Shown one piece after another: positions 47,301 to 59,876 of a stretch of 64,000 nucleotides of DNA. The notes beneath the pieces were generated by a model. The model was not told the origin of the DNA. It saw only the letters and a program-made list of their open reading frames with translations, and did no database searches. Both the position numbers and the translations under genes were made by a program. Position 1 is the first letter of the stretch, and the number at the start of each line of letters is the position of its first letter. This DNA is from Neoarius graeffei (taxonomy: Eukaryota > Chordata > Actinopteri > Siluriformes > Ariidae): NCBI RefSeq assembly GCF_027579695.1, contig NC_083570.1, positions 101,007,963 to 101,071,962 on the forward strand, in the 5' to 3' direction.

Positions 47301-50300
47301 TTAATAGTAGAGGTCGATTAACTTTTACAAAGACAGATGAAGTGAATGAAAATCTCGTTCTCTAATTATGAATTTAGCCTCGAGTCTGAGAAAGGTGAAC
47401 ACGCTGTAATTGGGCTCAGGAGGATCGGTGCTAAGGTAGTTCGAGTTCCCTCGAGGGTGCTAGAAGTGTTTCATGGATGACAGATAACGTCAGAACATGC
47501 AAATGCCTGGAAAGGATCCAGCGACATTTGTTGGGAAGGTTTATGAGTCACTTGGGATTTTTATATTTTATTTTAAATATTAGTAAAAATTCATAATTCA
47601 GTAAGGATACATAGCCATTCTGGCATCTCCGTACCACGCGCTTCAAGGTGGAGATGTGCCGTTCTTTCATGGAACGCTGAGGAGAAAAAAAAAAAGAGAG
47701 AAAAAACACCAATCAGTGCTGTCAATTGCAAAATTATTGGCACCCATCAGGAAAGCAGGGTAACTTCGTGAGAAGGCGCATTTCAGTACATGCAAAGAAT
47801 CAGATTTTACACTTAAAGTAATTAGAGACACTACATACCTTTCACTTAGCCCAGATCAGTGAACTAATCGTTTTCAACAAAAATATTGGCACCCCATGTT
47901 CAATGTTCCATCTAAACACTTGATCAGTTTGAAATGCTGTTTGTGGAGCATCCATGATCTACAAACCATCTGTGTTAAAAGCATTTTCATTTTTACACTA
48001 CGGTGATGGATACAAAATTCAGATCGGTTCAGATTTGCTTCTGGAGATTGAGAGCGATTAAAAAAAAAAAGAAAAAAACCCGCTGTGCCTCCAACATTGT
48101 TAGATATTACATCAAAAAGTTCGATAAGACTTCAGAAGATATTAACTGTAGATGTCGTGAGGTGGAGAAAAAAACTCTTCGGAAAGCTCGAGAACAAAAT
48201 ATTGTCTGAGATTAACATTAAGTCTCACTCATAATCCGCTGTATGTGCTGCTACGGGCGGTCAATGGTAAAAAATTTGGCAAAACCGTACTTGAGACTTG
48301 CGCAACACTTGCATGCGTTCAGCGCCGTAGAAGGTCGCAGACTGCCCGTGGAGACTTTTGGTCCTGCACGTGCAAATTCTACAGGTCTTGTGAAAAATCA
48401 AGAACACATACACTACGTATGGGACCCGTACTCCTTTTGTACGCCTGAACCAGATCAGCAGCACGGCTAGTAGGGGCTTTGCGATGACAGTAAGACGCAC
48501 GATGATGCACGGTCATTGTACAAGTGACGTGCCTCAGAAGCAGTGTTGGGGTCGTTACTTAAAAAAAGTAATCGATTACACATTACTCGCTACTGTAAAA
48601 AAAGGTAATGCATTACATTACTTCATTACTCTTTATGAACAGTAACTCCTTACATTACATTGCATTACTCAGCTACAGTGTTAAGAAAAAAAACCCAAAA
48701 CCCTAGGCCTATATGTGCAGGCATACTTCCTATTTCAATCAGTAAGATACAAGGCAAGCCTTTCTTTAATGCCCTTTAATAAAAAAAATTTAAGGCTTAA
48801 ATGTCATGATGACAACATGAACAAGTGGTACAGAGGAAGAAGAGTCAGTATGGGTCGAGGACAGGCTTATGCCAAAAAAACAAGCCTCCTCAAAAGTCTA
48901 AAACAAATAAGAGGCTAGCTTGAAAACAGCACTGACTAAAAATAGCACAAATTAAATCGCCTGCAGACACTGTTAAAAGTTAAATAAGAGGTAGTCTATA
49001 AAGAAAACACAGCATAAATGCCTTAAAACTTAAATACCACAATGACCATTTAACCTAGACGAAGTCAATTAAACACGTTTGATTGTCGGTCTAGCCTTGC
49101 AAACAGACTTCGTTAACTTACTGGGGGTGCTCCCCACTAAAGCAATGATTGTAGCGCATGAGGAGCAATCTTTCAAATCTGTTGTCTGACAACCTGTTTC
49201 TTCTAGGCGTCAGCACGAGACCACCCAGGCTGAACAGCCTCTTGACTGGCGCACTAGATGGGGTAGCTGTGTTTAATTTCAGTGATATCTTTTTTATATG
49301 AGGAAACCGATTAAGTACTTCCATCTCTGACCCCGATTGCAAATACTCTATGACTTCTGTGTCACAGCTGAAGGAAGACGTGTTTTCCTCCTCGTCAAAG
49401 TCAAAGAACTCCTTCTCAGCCACAGTGCTGTAGGAGGCGGCGGGAGTCTTATTCCCCAAAACGGGCGCATGAAGAACTGAAGCGCGAGCGCGACACTCTG
49501 CAAGCAGTAAATTCTTCGCGGCTTCTCTCCTCTCGTTCTCCCTCAGCCATCGCACTTTAAACTTTGGCAACGCCACGGCAGCGAGGAGGGCATCCACAAT
49601 GAACGTCCGCACCATTAGGAACTGTAGTGTGATTAATGAACTTATAAAAGTAACCCGTTACTCTACTACGTTAGGAACTGTAATGTGATTAATAAACTTA
49701 TAACAGTAACGCGTTACACTACTACGTTACCGACAACTGTAGTGTGAGTACAGTAACGCGTTACACCCATCTCTACTCAGAAGTACTACACAAGTATTCC
49801 ACACTTGTTATTTGTGCGGCCCGCAAGACAGAAGTGCATCTCACTTTCTACCCCTATGTGTGGCGTGCACGAAGCGCACGCGACCCGCACGCGACAAGAG
49901 GGGCAAGACTCTGGGTATATATACTGGGGAGGAACCAAGGAACCAATCATGTAGCATGTAGCATTGTAGAGGGGAAGAAGACCACTTTATTTGCTGTTTT
50001 TATTTCAGTATATATTAATTTACCATGCAAACGTCAAATAATAAAACATGAGTATAAGGGAATAATGCATTTTATTACATTGTAAAAAATCCCAACTAAA
50101 TAGCCCAACAGTTTGAGCACTGAAACACACTTTGACTCTGAGCTACTGTCCTGCTCCTACTCTTGCTGAGTGGTGGGACGGGGTGTCGGGATGTCCTTGT
50201 CCTTATCACTGAGCATGGCACAATGGCCTGACAGCGATGATGGGATTGCAATGTCCTCACTTCTGGGTGTCCTTAGCTGAAACATACATGAAAATGAGCA

Positions 50301-52781
50301 TATATAATATTCATTTCATAAGCATATAGATACTGAAATGAATGTTTAAAGCATGTGTATTTACCTGTGAAAATCCCTCTGGCGGGGTGCTGTGCCTTCT
50401 GCCGGCTTGAAGGCATACTTCTCCCTGTCCGTGCAGGGCTTGCCGGTGCTGCTACCGTCATCATCAAATTCTTCCTCCTCCTCCCCCTCCGCTGTTTCAG
50501 GCTGGATTACTTCACTTTTGCTCACTTCTTCTTGGGTCCCGTTTTCGAAACTGAAAATTTTTAAATTTCTCCCACAAAATATCCAATGTTCTTCAGTTGA
50601 AAGACAGATGCAGAATGCTGCAGACACGCTGGTTTTATACCCGCTCCTGGCTTGCGTCACACGCAAGTTATGAGTGATTGTAACGTGCTAATCACATGCG
50701 TCACACACGCTTCACAAGTGCGTCCTGAACTCGTAGCACAGGAAACTGGTAAAATGCAAGTCTCACACACTCCACACTCACTGAACATACACTGATCATG
50801 TGCGTCAGATATATGCTTTCCACGGGCAAACGGCGCGATTTTCCCCACGCCTCGAGGAAGTCAGGTGTGCGACTTATACTTGACAAGTACTGTACTTTGC
50901 CCGTACTCCCCCAAACTTTACCCCGGGTTCACCGCGACCCTGCAGCACGGCTGCGAGCTACCAAACCCTGTGACCCGTGCGTGTCCAAAACACTTATGGG
51001 GGGGTTGTGAGTGAGGCTTTACACAGAATGTGGATATGATGAAGCTCAACATGTTACTCATTGCAGGTGGAAGTTATTTCATCCACTGCACTGGAGGGTG
51101 CCAATAATTTTGGACTGGACTGCATATATACAGTTAGGTCCATAAATATTTGGACAGAGACAACATTTTTCTAATTTTGGTTCTGTACATTACCACAATG
51201 AATTTTGAACAAAACAATTCAGATGCAGTTGAAGTTCAGACTTTCAGCTTTAATTCAGTGGGTTGAACAAAATGATTGCATAAAAATGTGAGGAACTAAA
51301 GCATTTTTAAACACAATCCCTTCATTTCAGGGGCTCAAAAGTAATTGGACAAATTAAATAATTGTAAATAAAATGTTCATTTCTAATACTTGGTTGAAAA
51401 CCCTTTGTTGGCAATGACTGCCTGAAGTCTTGAACTCATGGACATCACCAGACGCTGTGTTTCCTCCTTTTTAATGCTCTGCCAGGCCTTTACTGCAGCG
51501 GTTTTCAGTTGCTGTTAGTTTGTGGGCCTTTCTGTCTGAAGTTTAGTCTTTAACAAGTGAAATGCATGCTCAGTTGGGTTGAGATCAGGTGACTGACTTG
51601 GCCATTCAAGAATATTCCACTTCTTTGCTTTAATAAACTCCTGGGTTGCTTTGGCTTTATGTTTTGGGTCATTGTCCATCTGTATAATGAAATGCCGACC
51701 AATCAGTTTGGCTGGATTTGAGCACACAGTATGTCTCTGAATACCTCAGAATTCATCCGGCTGCTTCTGTCCTGTGTCACATCATCAATAAACACTAGTG
51801 ACCCAGTGCCACTGGCAGCCATGCATGCCCAAGCCATCACACTGCCTCCGCCGTGTTTTACAGATGATGTGGTATGCTTTGGATCATGACCTGTACCATG
51901 CCTTCGCCATACTTTTTTCTTTCCATCATTCTGGTAGAGGTTGATCTTGGTTTCATCTGTCCAAAGAATGCTCTTCCAGAACTGTGCTGGCTTTTTTAGA
52001 TGCTTTTTTAGCAAAGGCCAATCTAGCCTTTTTATTCTTGAGGCTTATGAGTGGCTTACACCGTGCAGTGAACCCTCTGTATTTACTTTCATGCAGTCTT
52101 CTCTTTATGGTAGATTTGGATATTGATACGCCTACCTCCTGGAGAGTGTTGTTCACTTGGTTGGCTGTTGTGAAGGAGTTTCTCTTCACCATGGAAATTA
52201 TTCTGCGATCATCCACCACTGTTGACTTCTGTGGGCATCCAGGTCTTTTTGCATTGATGAGTTCACCAGTGCTTTCTTTCTTTCTCAGGATGTACCAAAC
52301 TGTAGATTTTGACACTCCTAATATTGTAGCAATTTCTCGGATGTTTTTTTTCTGTTTCGCAGCTTAAGGATGGCTTGTTTCACCTGCATGGAGAGCTCCT
52401 TTGACCACATGTTTTCTTCACAGCAAAATCTTCCAAATGCAAGCACCACACCTCAAATCAACTCCAGGCCTTTTATCTGCTTAATTGAGAATGACATAAC
52501 GAAGGAATTGCCCGCACCTGCCCATTAAATAGCCTTTGAGTCAACTGTCCAATTACTTTTGGTCCCTTTAAAAACAGGGTGGCAAATGTTAAGGAGCTGA
52601 AACTACTAAACCCTTCATCCAGTTTTAATGTGGATACCCTCAAATGAAAGCTGAAAGTCTGGACTTTATGTCCATGTCCATTATATAACTATAACTTGAA
52701 TATGTTTCAGTAAACAGGTAAAAAAACAAAATTTGTGTCAGTGTCCAAATATATATGGACCTAAGTGTGTGTGTGTGTGTG

Positions 52782-52852
<71 letters not shown>

Positions 52853-55800
52853 GTGTGTGTATATGTGATTTTATGCACTAGTGAAATGAAAAATAACCAG
52901 TGATAAAAGTGGTGATTTAAGACGGTGTTTAATATTGTTACTGGTTTTATTACTTACTGATAAAGGATCCTGAAGCAGGTTTATGACACGGGGAAGGTCA
53001 TTATGCCTCGTCATCTGAAAAACAACAGAATATTGTTATTTAAGGAAACTCATTTTACAGATTTTTGACGAAATTGCATCGGTAGACGTGTCTTCTACTG
53101 AACTGTAGCACAACAATCATCAAAGCTCCACAGAAAACATCCTTGATTGAGTTTGTTCTTTATCGTCACCACATTATTAAAACTTTGAAGAATTTAAGCT
53201 CCGCCCACTCCACAATCATGCCATAGATCACTGATATTTATATACTGTATATCTGTATAAATGTCAATTCATGTGTCATTACGTTGAACTACATTGTGTT
53301 CAGAAAACATTTTTCCAATTTTCTTGGTTTTTTTTTCTATATTCAGAACCAAATATCTCAGTTTATGACTGAAATTCAGGAAATGTTCATGACTATCCCT
53401 ATTTCAAAGCTTATTCCAGGAAACGTTCTCAAAATGTTGATTAGTTTTGGAGTCATGGTACATCTTATACTAAAAAATTACCATTTTTTCCCCTCATAAA
53501 CAGCCTGTCGTATTTTCTTGGAATAAGAAATTAATTTTCCAACAAACTTTGCTGCAAGAGACCTTCTCTGAAAAGTGTGTTCACATCGAGAGGGGGAAAA
53601 AACACACACACACACATTTTAACCCTAACTCCATCCAAAGACCTTTTAGTTTTATTAAGTATGGAAGTATGGCGATTCCAAGCAATTTTTAAAAATAATT
53701 TTTAGAGCACTAGAGAACCAAAATTCTTAGATTTTCAGAAGGAGGTTGAAGGACTTTTCACCAGATATTAATTGGAATTCATTTTTTTTAGAAGTATGCA
53801 AACTAATACTTATTAAATTAGATAGGAGTATAAAATTGATTTGCATAAATAATTTTCAAAAAAGTTCCAATCTTAAAAAAAAAACTTGTAAGAATATCAC
53901 CAATCAGCTGCTGAAGATTAATTGTGAAATTTATTATGTAAAAAATAACCCTGTTTATCAGTAGGAGATATCGACATTATTCTATCCACATTCACTGGAT
54001 ATGAGCAATCGCGTGCTCTGATTGGCTACTCTACTACTAGGCTATCAGCTCATATACTGTGAGTAGAGAAAAACAAAATGGTGGAGCGTGTTGCTGAACC
54101 AACCGAGGACGAAATAAAAACTCTACTCGAAAACAAAACCCCAAAAAAATTGTTAGCAAGTATTTAAAAGACACAGAAATCGCTAAAAGTATATAGTCCC
54201 CCCTCCACCTCAATATCTCCTGTTCCACACTCCAGCCCAGTCAGTGGCAGTAATGCACCTTTAAGTTGGTTTGCCAACCACCAAAAAAAACAGAGAAGAA
54301 GAATAAGAGGAAACCCCCCCCCCAAAAAAAAAAATGGAATAAAAGTACGGTATTTGCTGGTAAGGTCATATCTTTTTTATTTTTCAAGAATTAATTACAG
54401 CATTTTTCACAAATTGCTCCTGTCATTTCACCAGTTTGTTTACATTCTAAGCAGAAATTATTTTGTCGGATGTTTTGTATAAAGTTTGTATTTATTGAAT
54501 TTGCAAAAAATAAAAATAAAAATGCTCTGTTTCTCAAAATCCAGTGAATGTGGATAGAATAAAACAGTTATTCCACTCAATCTCGTCGTACATGGCTTAA
54601 AGCCAACTTGGTGCTACGCGCCTCGTCGGCTATCAGCTCATGTACGACTCGGTTTCGTAGAATAACCTATACAGCGGCATGCAAAAAATTTGGGCACCCT
54701 TACTGAAAATGTCTGTTACTGTGAATAGTTAAGTGAGCAGAAGATGATCACCAAAAGGCATAAGGGTAAAGACGACACATTTCTTTTCAGCGTTTTCTGC
54801 AAGATTTGTGTATTATTTTTGTTTTGCACAATTGGAGAGTGAAAAAAGAAAAGGAACACCATGCGAAAGTTTGGGCACCCCAATACATTTGAGTTCTCAG
54901 TTAACTTTTCCCAAGGTTCCAGACCTTAATTAGCTTATTGAGCTGTGGCTTGTTCAAATTCTTCGTTAGGAAAGGTCAGATGATGCAGATTTCAAAGCTG
55001 TATAAATTCTCTGACTCCTCAAACTTGTCCTTAAAATCAACAGCCATGGGCTCCTCTAAGCAACTCCCTCGCATTCTGAACAATAAAATAATTGATCCTC
55101 ACAAAGTAGGAGAAGGCTACAAGAATGTAGCAAAGTGTTTTCAGGTAGCTGTTTCCTCAGACTGTAATGTTATTAAGAAATGGCAGTTAACAGAAACAGT
55201 GGAGATCAAGGTGAGGTCTGGAAGATGAAGAAAACTTTCTGAAAGAGCTGCTCGTTGGATTGCTAGAAAGGCAAATAAAAACCCCTCTTTGACTGCAAAA
55301 GACCTTCAGAAAGATTTAGCAGAGCCTGGAGTGGTGGTGCACTGTTCTACTATGCAGCGACACCTGAACAAATATGACCTTCATGGGAGAGTCATCAGAA
55401 GAAAACCTTTCCTGCGTCCTACCACAAAATTCAGCGTCTGAAGTTTGCAAATGAACATCTAAATAAGCCTGATGCATTTTGGAAACAAGTCCTGTGGACT
55501 GATGAAATCAAAATAGAACTTTTTGGCCACAATATGCAAAGGTATGTTTGGAGAAAAAAGGGTGCCAAATTCCAGGAAAAGAACACCTCTCCAACTCTGA
55601 AGCATGGGTGTGGATCAATCATGCTTTGGGGTTGTGTTGCAGCCAGTGGCACAGGGCACATTTCATTGGTCGAGGGAAGCATGGATTCGAATAAATACCA
55701 GCAAATTCTGGAAGCAAACATCACACCATCTGTAAAAAAGTTGAAGTTAAAAAGAGGACGGGTCCTACAATAAGACGATGATCCAAAACACACCCCAAAA

Positions 55801-56285
55801 TCTACAATGGAATACCTCAAGAGGCCCAAGCTGAAGGTTTTGTCCTGGCCCTCACAGTCCCCTGACCTAAACATCATTGAAAATCTGTGGATAGATCTCA
55901 AAAGAGCAGTGCATGCAAGACAGCCCAGGAAACTTGTAGAACTGGAAGCCTTTTGCAAGGACGAATGTGTGAAAATCCCCCAGGTAAGAACTGAAAGATT
56001 ATTAGCTGGCTACAAAAAGTGTTTACAAGCTGTGATACTTGCCAAAGGGGGGGTTACTAGATACTAACCATGCAGGGTGCCCAAACTTTTGCTTCGGGCC
56101 CTTTTCCTTTTTTGTCATTTAGAAAATGTAAAAGATGAAAATAAATTGTTTTTGCTTAGAATATAAAGGGAATGACTCATCTTTAACTTTATGCTTTTTG
56201 GATCTCATTTCATCTTCAACTTGCTTAACTGTTCACAGTAACAGCAATTTTGACCAGGGGTGCCCAAACTTTTGCATACCACTGT

Positions 56286-56352
<67 letters not shown>

Positions 56353-59300
56353 CCTATATTTTAGTACAAATTTTAATATAGATGTTTATTTGTAAATGAT
56401 TTCTAAATGATCAAGTCATTACAAAAACATTTGCGATTTCCAGACATTAGTTTTCCAGCGCAAAATTAAATGTTACAGAAAAATGTTTGTATGTCAGTAA
56501 AGAAAGCAGCATATTACATAAGAAACACTCTTCAGATTAAAAAAAGAAAACATAATGAAGGCTACTGGGCTTTGGTGTAAAATGAAGAAGCGAGTGTGAT
56601 AGTCAAAGTGTCCAGAAGAACTGTGGCTGCTTCTGTAAGATGCTCAGTAAAACCTACAGATCATTTCCTTATCAAACTGCACTCACTGGACCTGAGACTA
56701 AAGCAAAGGGTCGTCTCACACCAAATATCGACTTTGTTTCCTTTATTATGACTCACTGCTGTTTACAGTAGTTTTTTTTGTAATGTAGAAACATTTAATT
56801 TCATTATTTTTGAAGGCATCTTTGCTCTACAGCATTTCTTTGCGTGAGCCTTTTGCACGATACTGTATAATAAACAAGCTAATCATTACTTATTAATACA
56901 TTTATTACGTTTATTATTAATAAAATCATTTATAATAAATCTATTTTTATATCTAAAAACTTTCAAATGTTTACTCTAAACAAGTAAAGCAAATAAAAAT
57001 AATATATTTGCACTGAAAGCAAATAAAAATAAATGTATAGTTTATTCACAAATGCACTCTATAAACCATAAGCATATTGAGTTTGGGTCTTGGCTATCAC
57101 CAACATGCACCAGAGTACAGGAAATCACAAATACTAGATAGAAAATTGCCCCCCATTCAACTACACACCCACTTTTGGTGAAGGGTATGACTTCATAGGC
57201 GGTTTTAAACAGGGGCCGGGGGGGGCCAGTGCCCCTGTAAAATTGCTCCTGGCCCCTGTTGTGGCCCCTGTGCTGAACAGGTAACAAGATTTATTAATTT
57301 TGACGTGCGCTGGCTCGAAGATCGGAACTGACATGACGGAGTGTTCTACACGGACTCCTTAAAGCGCTACACGCACACTGTTACCTGCAGCAGAAAGACC
57401 CGCAGCAGCGCGAATTGTAAACTTCGGACGTGAGAGATAACAGCTGCAGCCCTGCAAGGACTAGGCTACTGCAAAGAGGCGAAGGTAAGGAAAATTATTC
57501 AATTTTGTAACGTCAGTGTTTGCACATATCCGTGTTTTACTGTTGTTGTTCACTACAATAATAAATCCGTTTTATTGCGCTTTCTTAAAAGTGTGTTGCA
57601 CAGCAATAAGTAGCCTAACTTAATATTTTTGGGAAATGGGTAAATAATAACCGACAGTGTTTAACCTTCTTGTAAAACTTTAATGGCCTTTTGATATGTA
57701 GAGGCTACATTCCTCTCCGTTTACTTTTTAGTATAGACCTACTGTAGGCTATCATCATGGAAAGGAGCAAGAAGGACATTATATCCTTTTTTGCCCCTGT
57801 TGGCAAAAAGCAACATAGAGAGAGTAAGGAAGATGAAGATTATGAAAGAGGAGAGAGAGCCAGAGGTGGTGGTTGGAGAGGTGGAAAGTGAGGCATCTGA
57901 AAGGCAATCTGAGAGTGAGGATGAAGACATTCAGGATCAGATTGAGGGACAGAATGAGGGACAACCCAACAAGTCATTGGGACAACCAGATTCACCATGC
58001 ATATCAAGTACAGCACCATCAGGTTTGTGATGTTGAACAAATGTATGTGTGTCAGCAGTGTCGACCTACAATTCATATAGCCTACCCTGAAAGTGTGAAG
58101 TCTGAATAATAATTAATAAATATAAAATAAAAATAATAGATATAATAATAAATTAATAACTGAATAATGATAAATAAATGTTGTTCTCAGTCGCACTCTC
58201 ATATTTACTGTATTCATCTTTCTCCAGATATCAGCAAGTGCTTGGACGACACTCCAGTGCAGCCACGTCTGAAGAAAAGGTTCATTGTATGCAAAAATAG
58301 AAATCTTATTTTACAAAAAAGAGAAACATGGTTTTAAGATTTACTGAGCACAATTTATTTTATGTTTAGGCTATTGAGACAGAATGTTTATCTCATTGTA
58401 TTTATGCTCAATGCACGGGCGCAGATAGACGGGGGGACGGGGGGGATTCGTCCCACCCAGATATAAATTCACCTCGCTCGGTCCCCCCCACTTATAGGGA
58501 GGAAAAAACGTCTATGCTGTCTTTCTTTGCATAAGGCAAACCTCACGGAAAAATCAAAAGACTAATTACCATTCGGTTTATTGAGGTGCACAGCAGTATA
58601 GTTGCAACTGCGCAGACTGCACAGGTTGCGAGCTCGAGCTTGGTTGCTATGGTTACCCACAACGACTTTGACAGGCATATCGGGGACAGCTCCTCCTAGT
58701 TCAGGACCCCAACATGGCATGATGAAGGGTGCCAAAAGGCAGAAAACGATTGCATCGTTTTTTCAAACAAAAAAAAAGACTATAAGTAAACTGTGCCTTA
58801 CTTTATCATATCACCTTGCAATTTTTTGATAGTCTGTTCAAAGTAATGTCGTAGTGAAAGTAAAATCGTACGGAGTAGAGATGCCTTTCTGGTAGCCTCC
58901 TTCTTTCGGTGGTAGCCTGTAGATACAGTGCTCAGAAGGCAGTTTTAATGTTTAATCTGGCGTTCCCTGCCATAATTTCAGCGAGCATATTGTTTCATAA
59001 GGAAACTTTGCGAAGAGTTGTTGACTGACTGCCGCTCACGCAACACACAGGCACAGAAAGTCAGGATGCACTGGTTTACACTTTACACACACACACATAG
59101 CCCAGCCTCTCGCTATGTTTAACAGTTGGAACTTAGCGGTTTTAAAACTAGTTTTGCAATTTCTGTGCGTGATGATAATGTGTAAACTTTGGATTTCCAT
59201 AGGCTATGTTAAAATGTTATCATTGTCCTGGCCTGCAGGTAGTTCCTGGTGATGGCAGTGAGGGAGGTGAAATAACATGTATACACACTACCGTTCAAAA

Positions 59301-59810
59301 GTTTGGGGTCACCCAGACAATTTTGTGTTTTCCATGAAAAGTCACACTTTTATTTCCCACCATAAGTTGTAAAATGAATAGAAAATATAGTCGAGACATT
59401 TTTCTGGCCATTTTGAGCATTTAATCGACCCCACAAATGTGATGCTCCAGAAACTCAATCTGCTCAAAGGAAGGTCAGTTTTATAGCTTCTCTAAAGAGC
59501 TCGACTGTTTTCAGCTGTGCTAACATGATTGTACAAGGGTTTTCTAATCATCCATTAGCCTTCTGAGGCAATGAGCAAACACATTGTACCATTAGAACAC
59601 TGGAGTGAGAGTTGCTGGAAATGGGCCTCTATACACCTATGGAGATATTGCACCAAAAACCAGACATTTGCAGCTAGAATAGTCATTTACCACATTAGCA
59701 ATGTATAGAGTGGATTTCTGATTAGTTTAAAGTGATCTTCATTGAAAAGAACAGTGCTTTTCTTTCAAAAATAAGGACATTTCAAAGTGACCCCAAACTT
59801 TTGAACGGTA

Positions 59811-59876
<66 letters not shown>

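Larger units (their letters stand above)
48221..51018 (-). mobile_element. PIF/Harbinger-like element
   Basis: Ends AGTCTCACTCATAATCC and, inverted, AGCCTCACTCACAACCCC, with TTA on both sides (48218-48220 and 51019-51021), the usual 3-bp target of PIF/Harbinger. It carries two spliced-looking minus-strand exons and a hAT insertion (48541-49775). Confidence 0.75.
47714..51122 (+). mobile_element. Tc1-type element (family 6) carrying a Harbinger-like insertion
   Basis: Left end CAGTGCTGTCAATTGCAAAA TTATTGGCACCC. The right end, inverted, is CAGTCCAGTCCAAAATTATT GGCACCC. Only the first about 500 bp and last about 100 bp belong to it. A short decayed ORF near 48003-48209 may be transposase. The rest is the 48221-51018 element. 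Confidence 0.75.
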
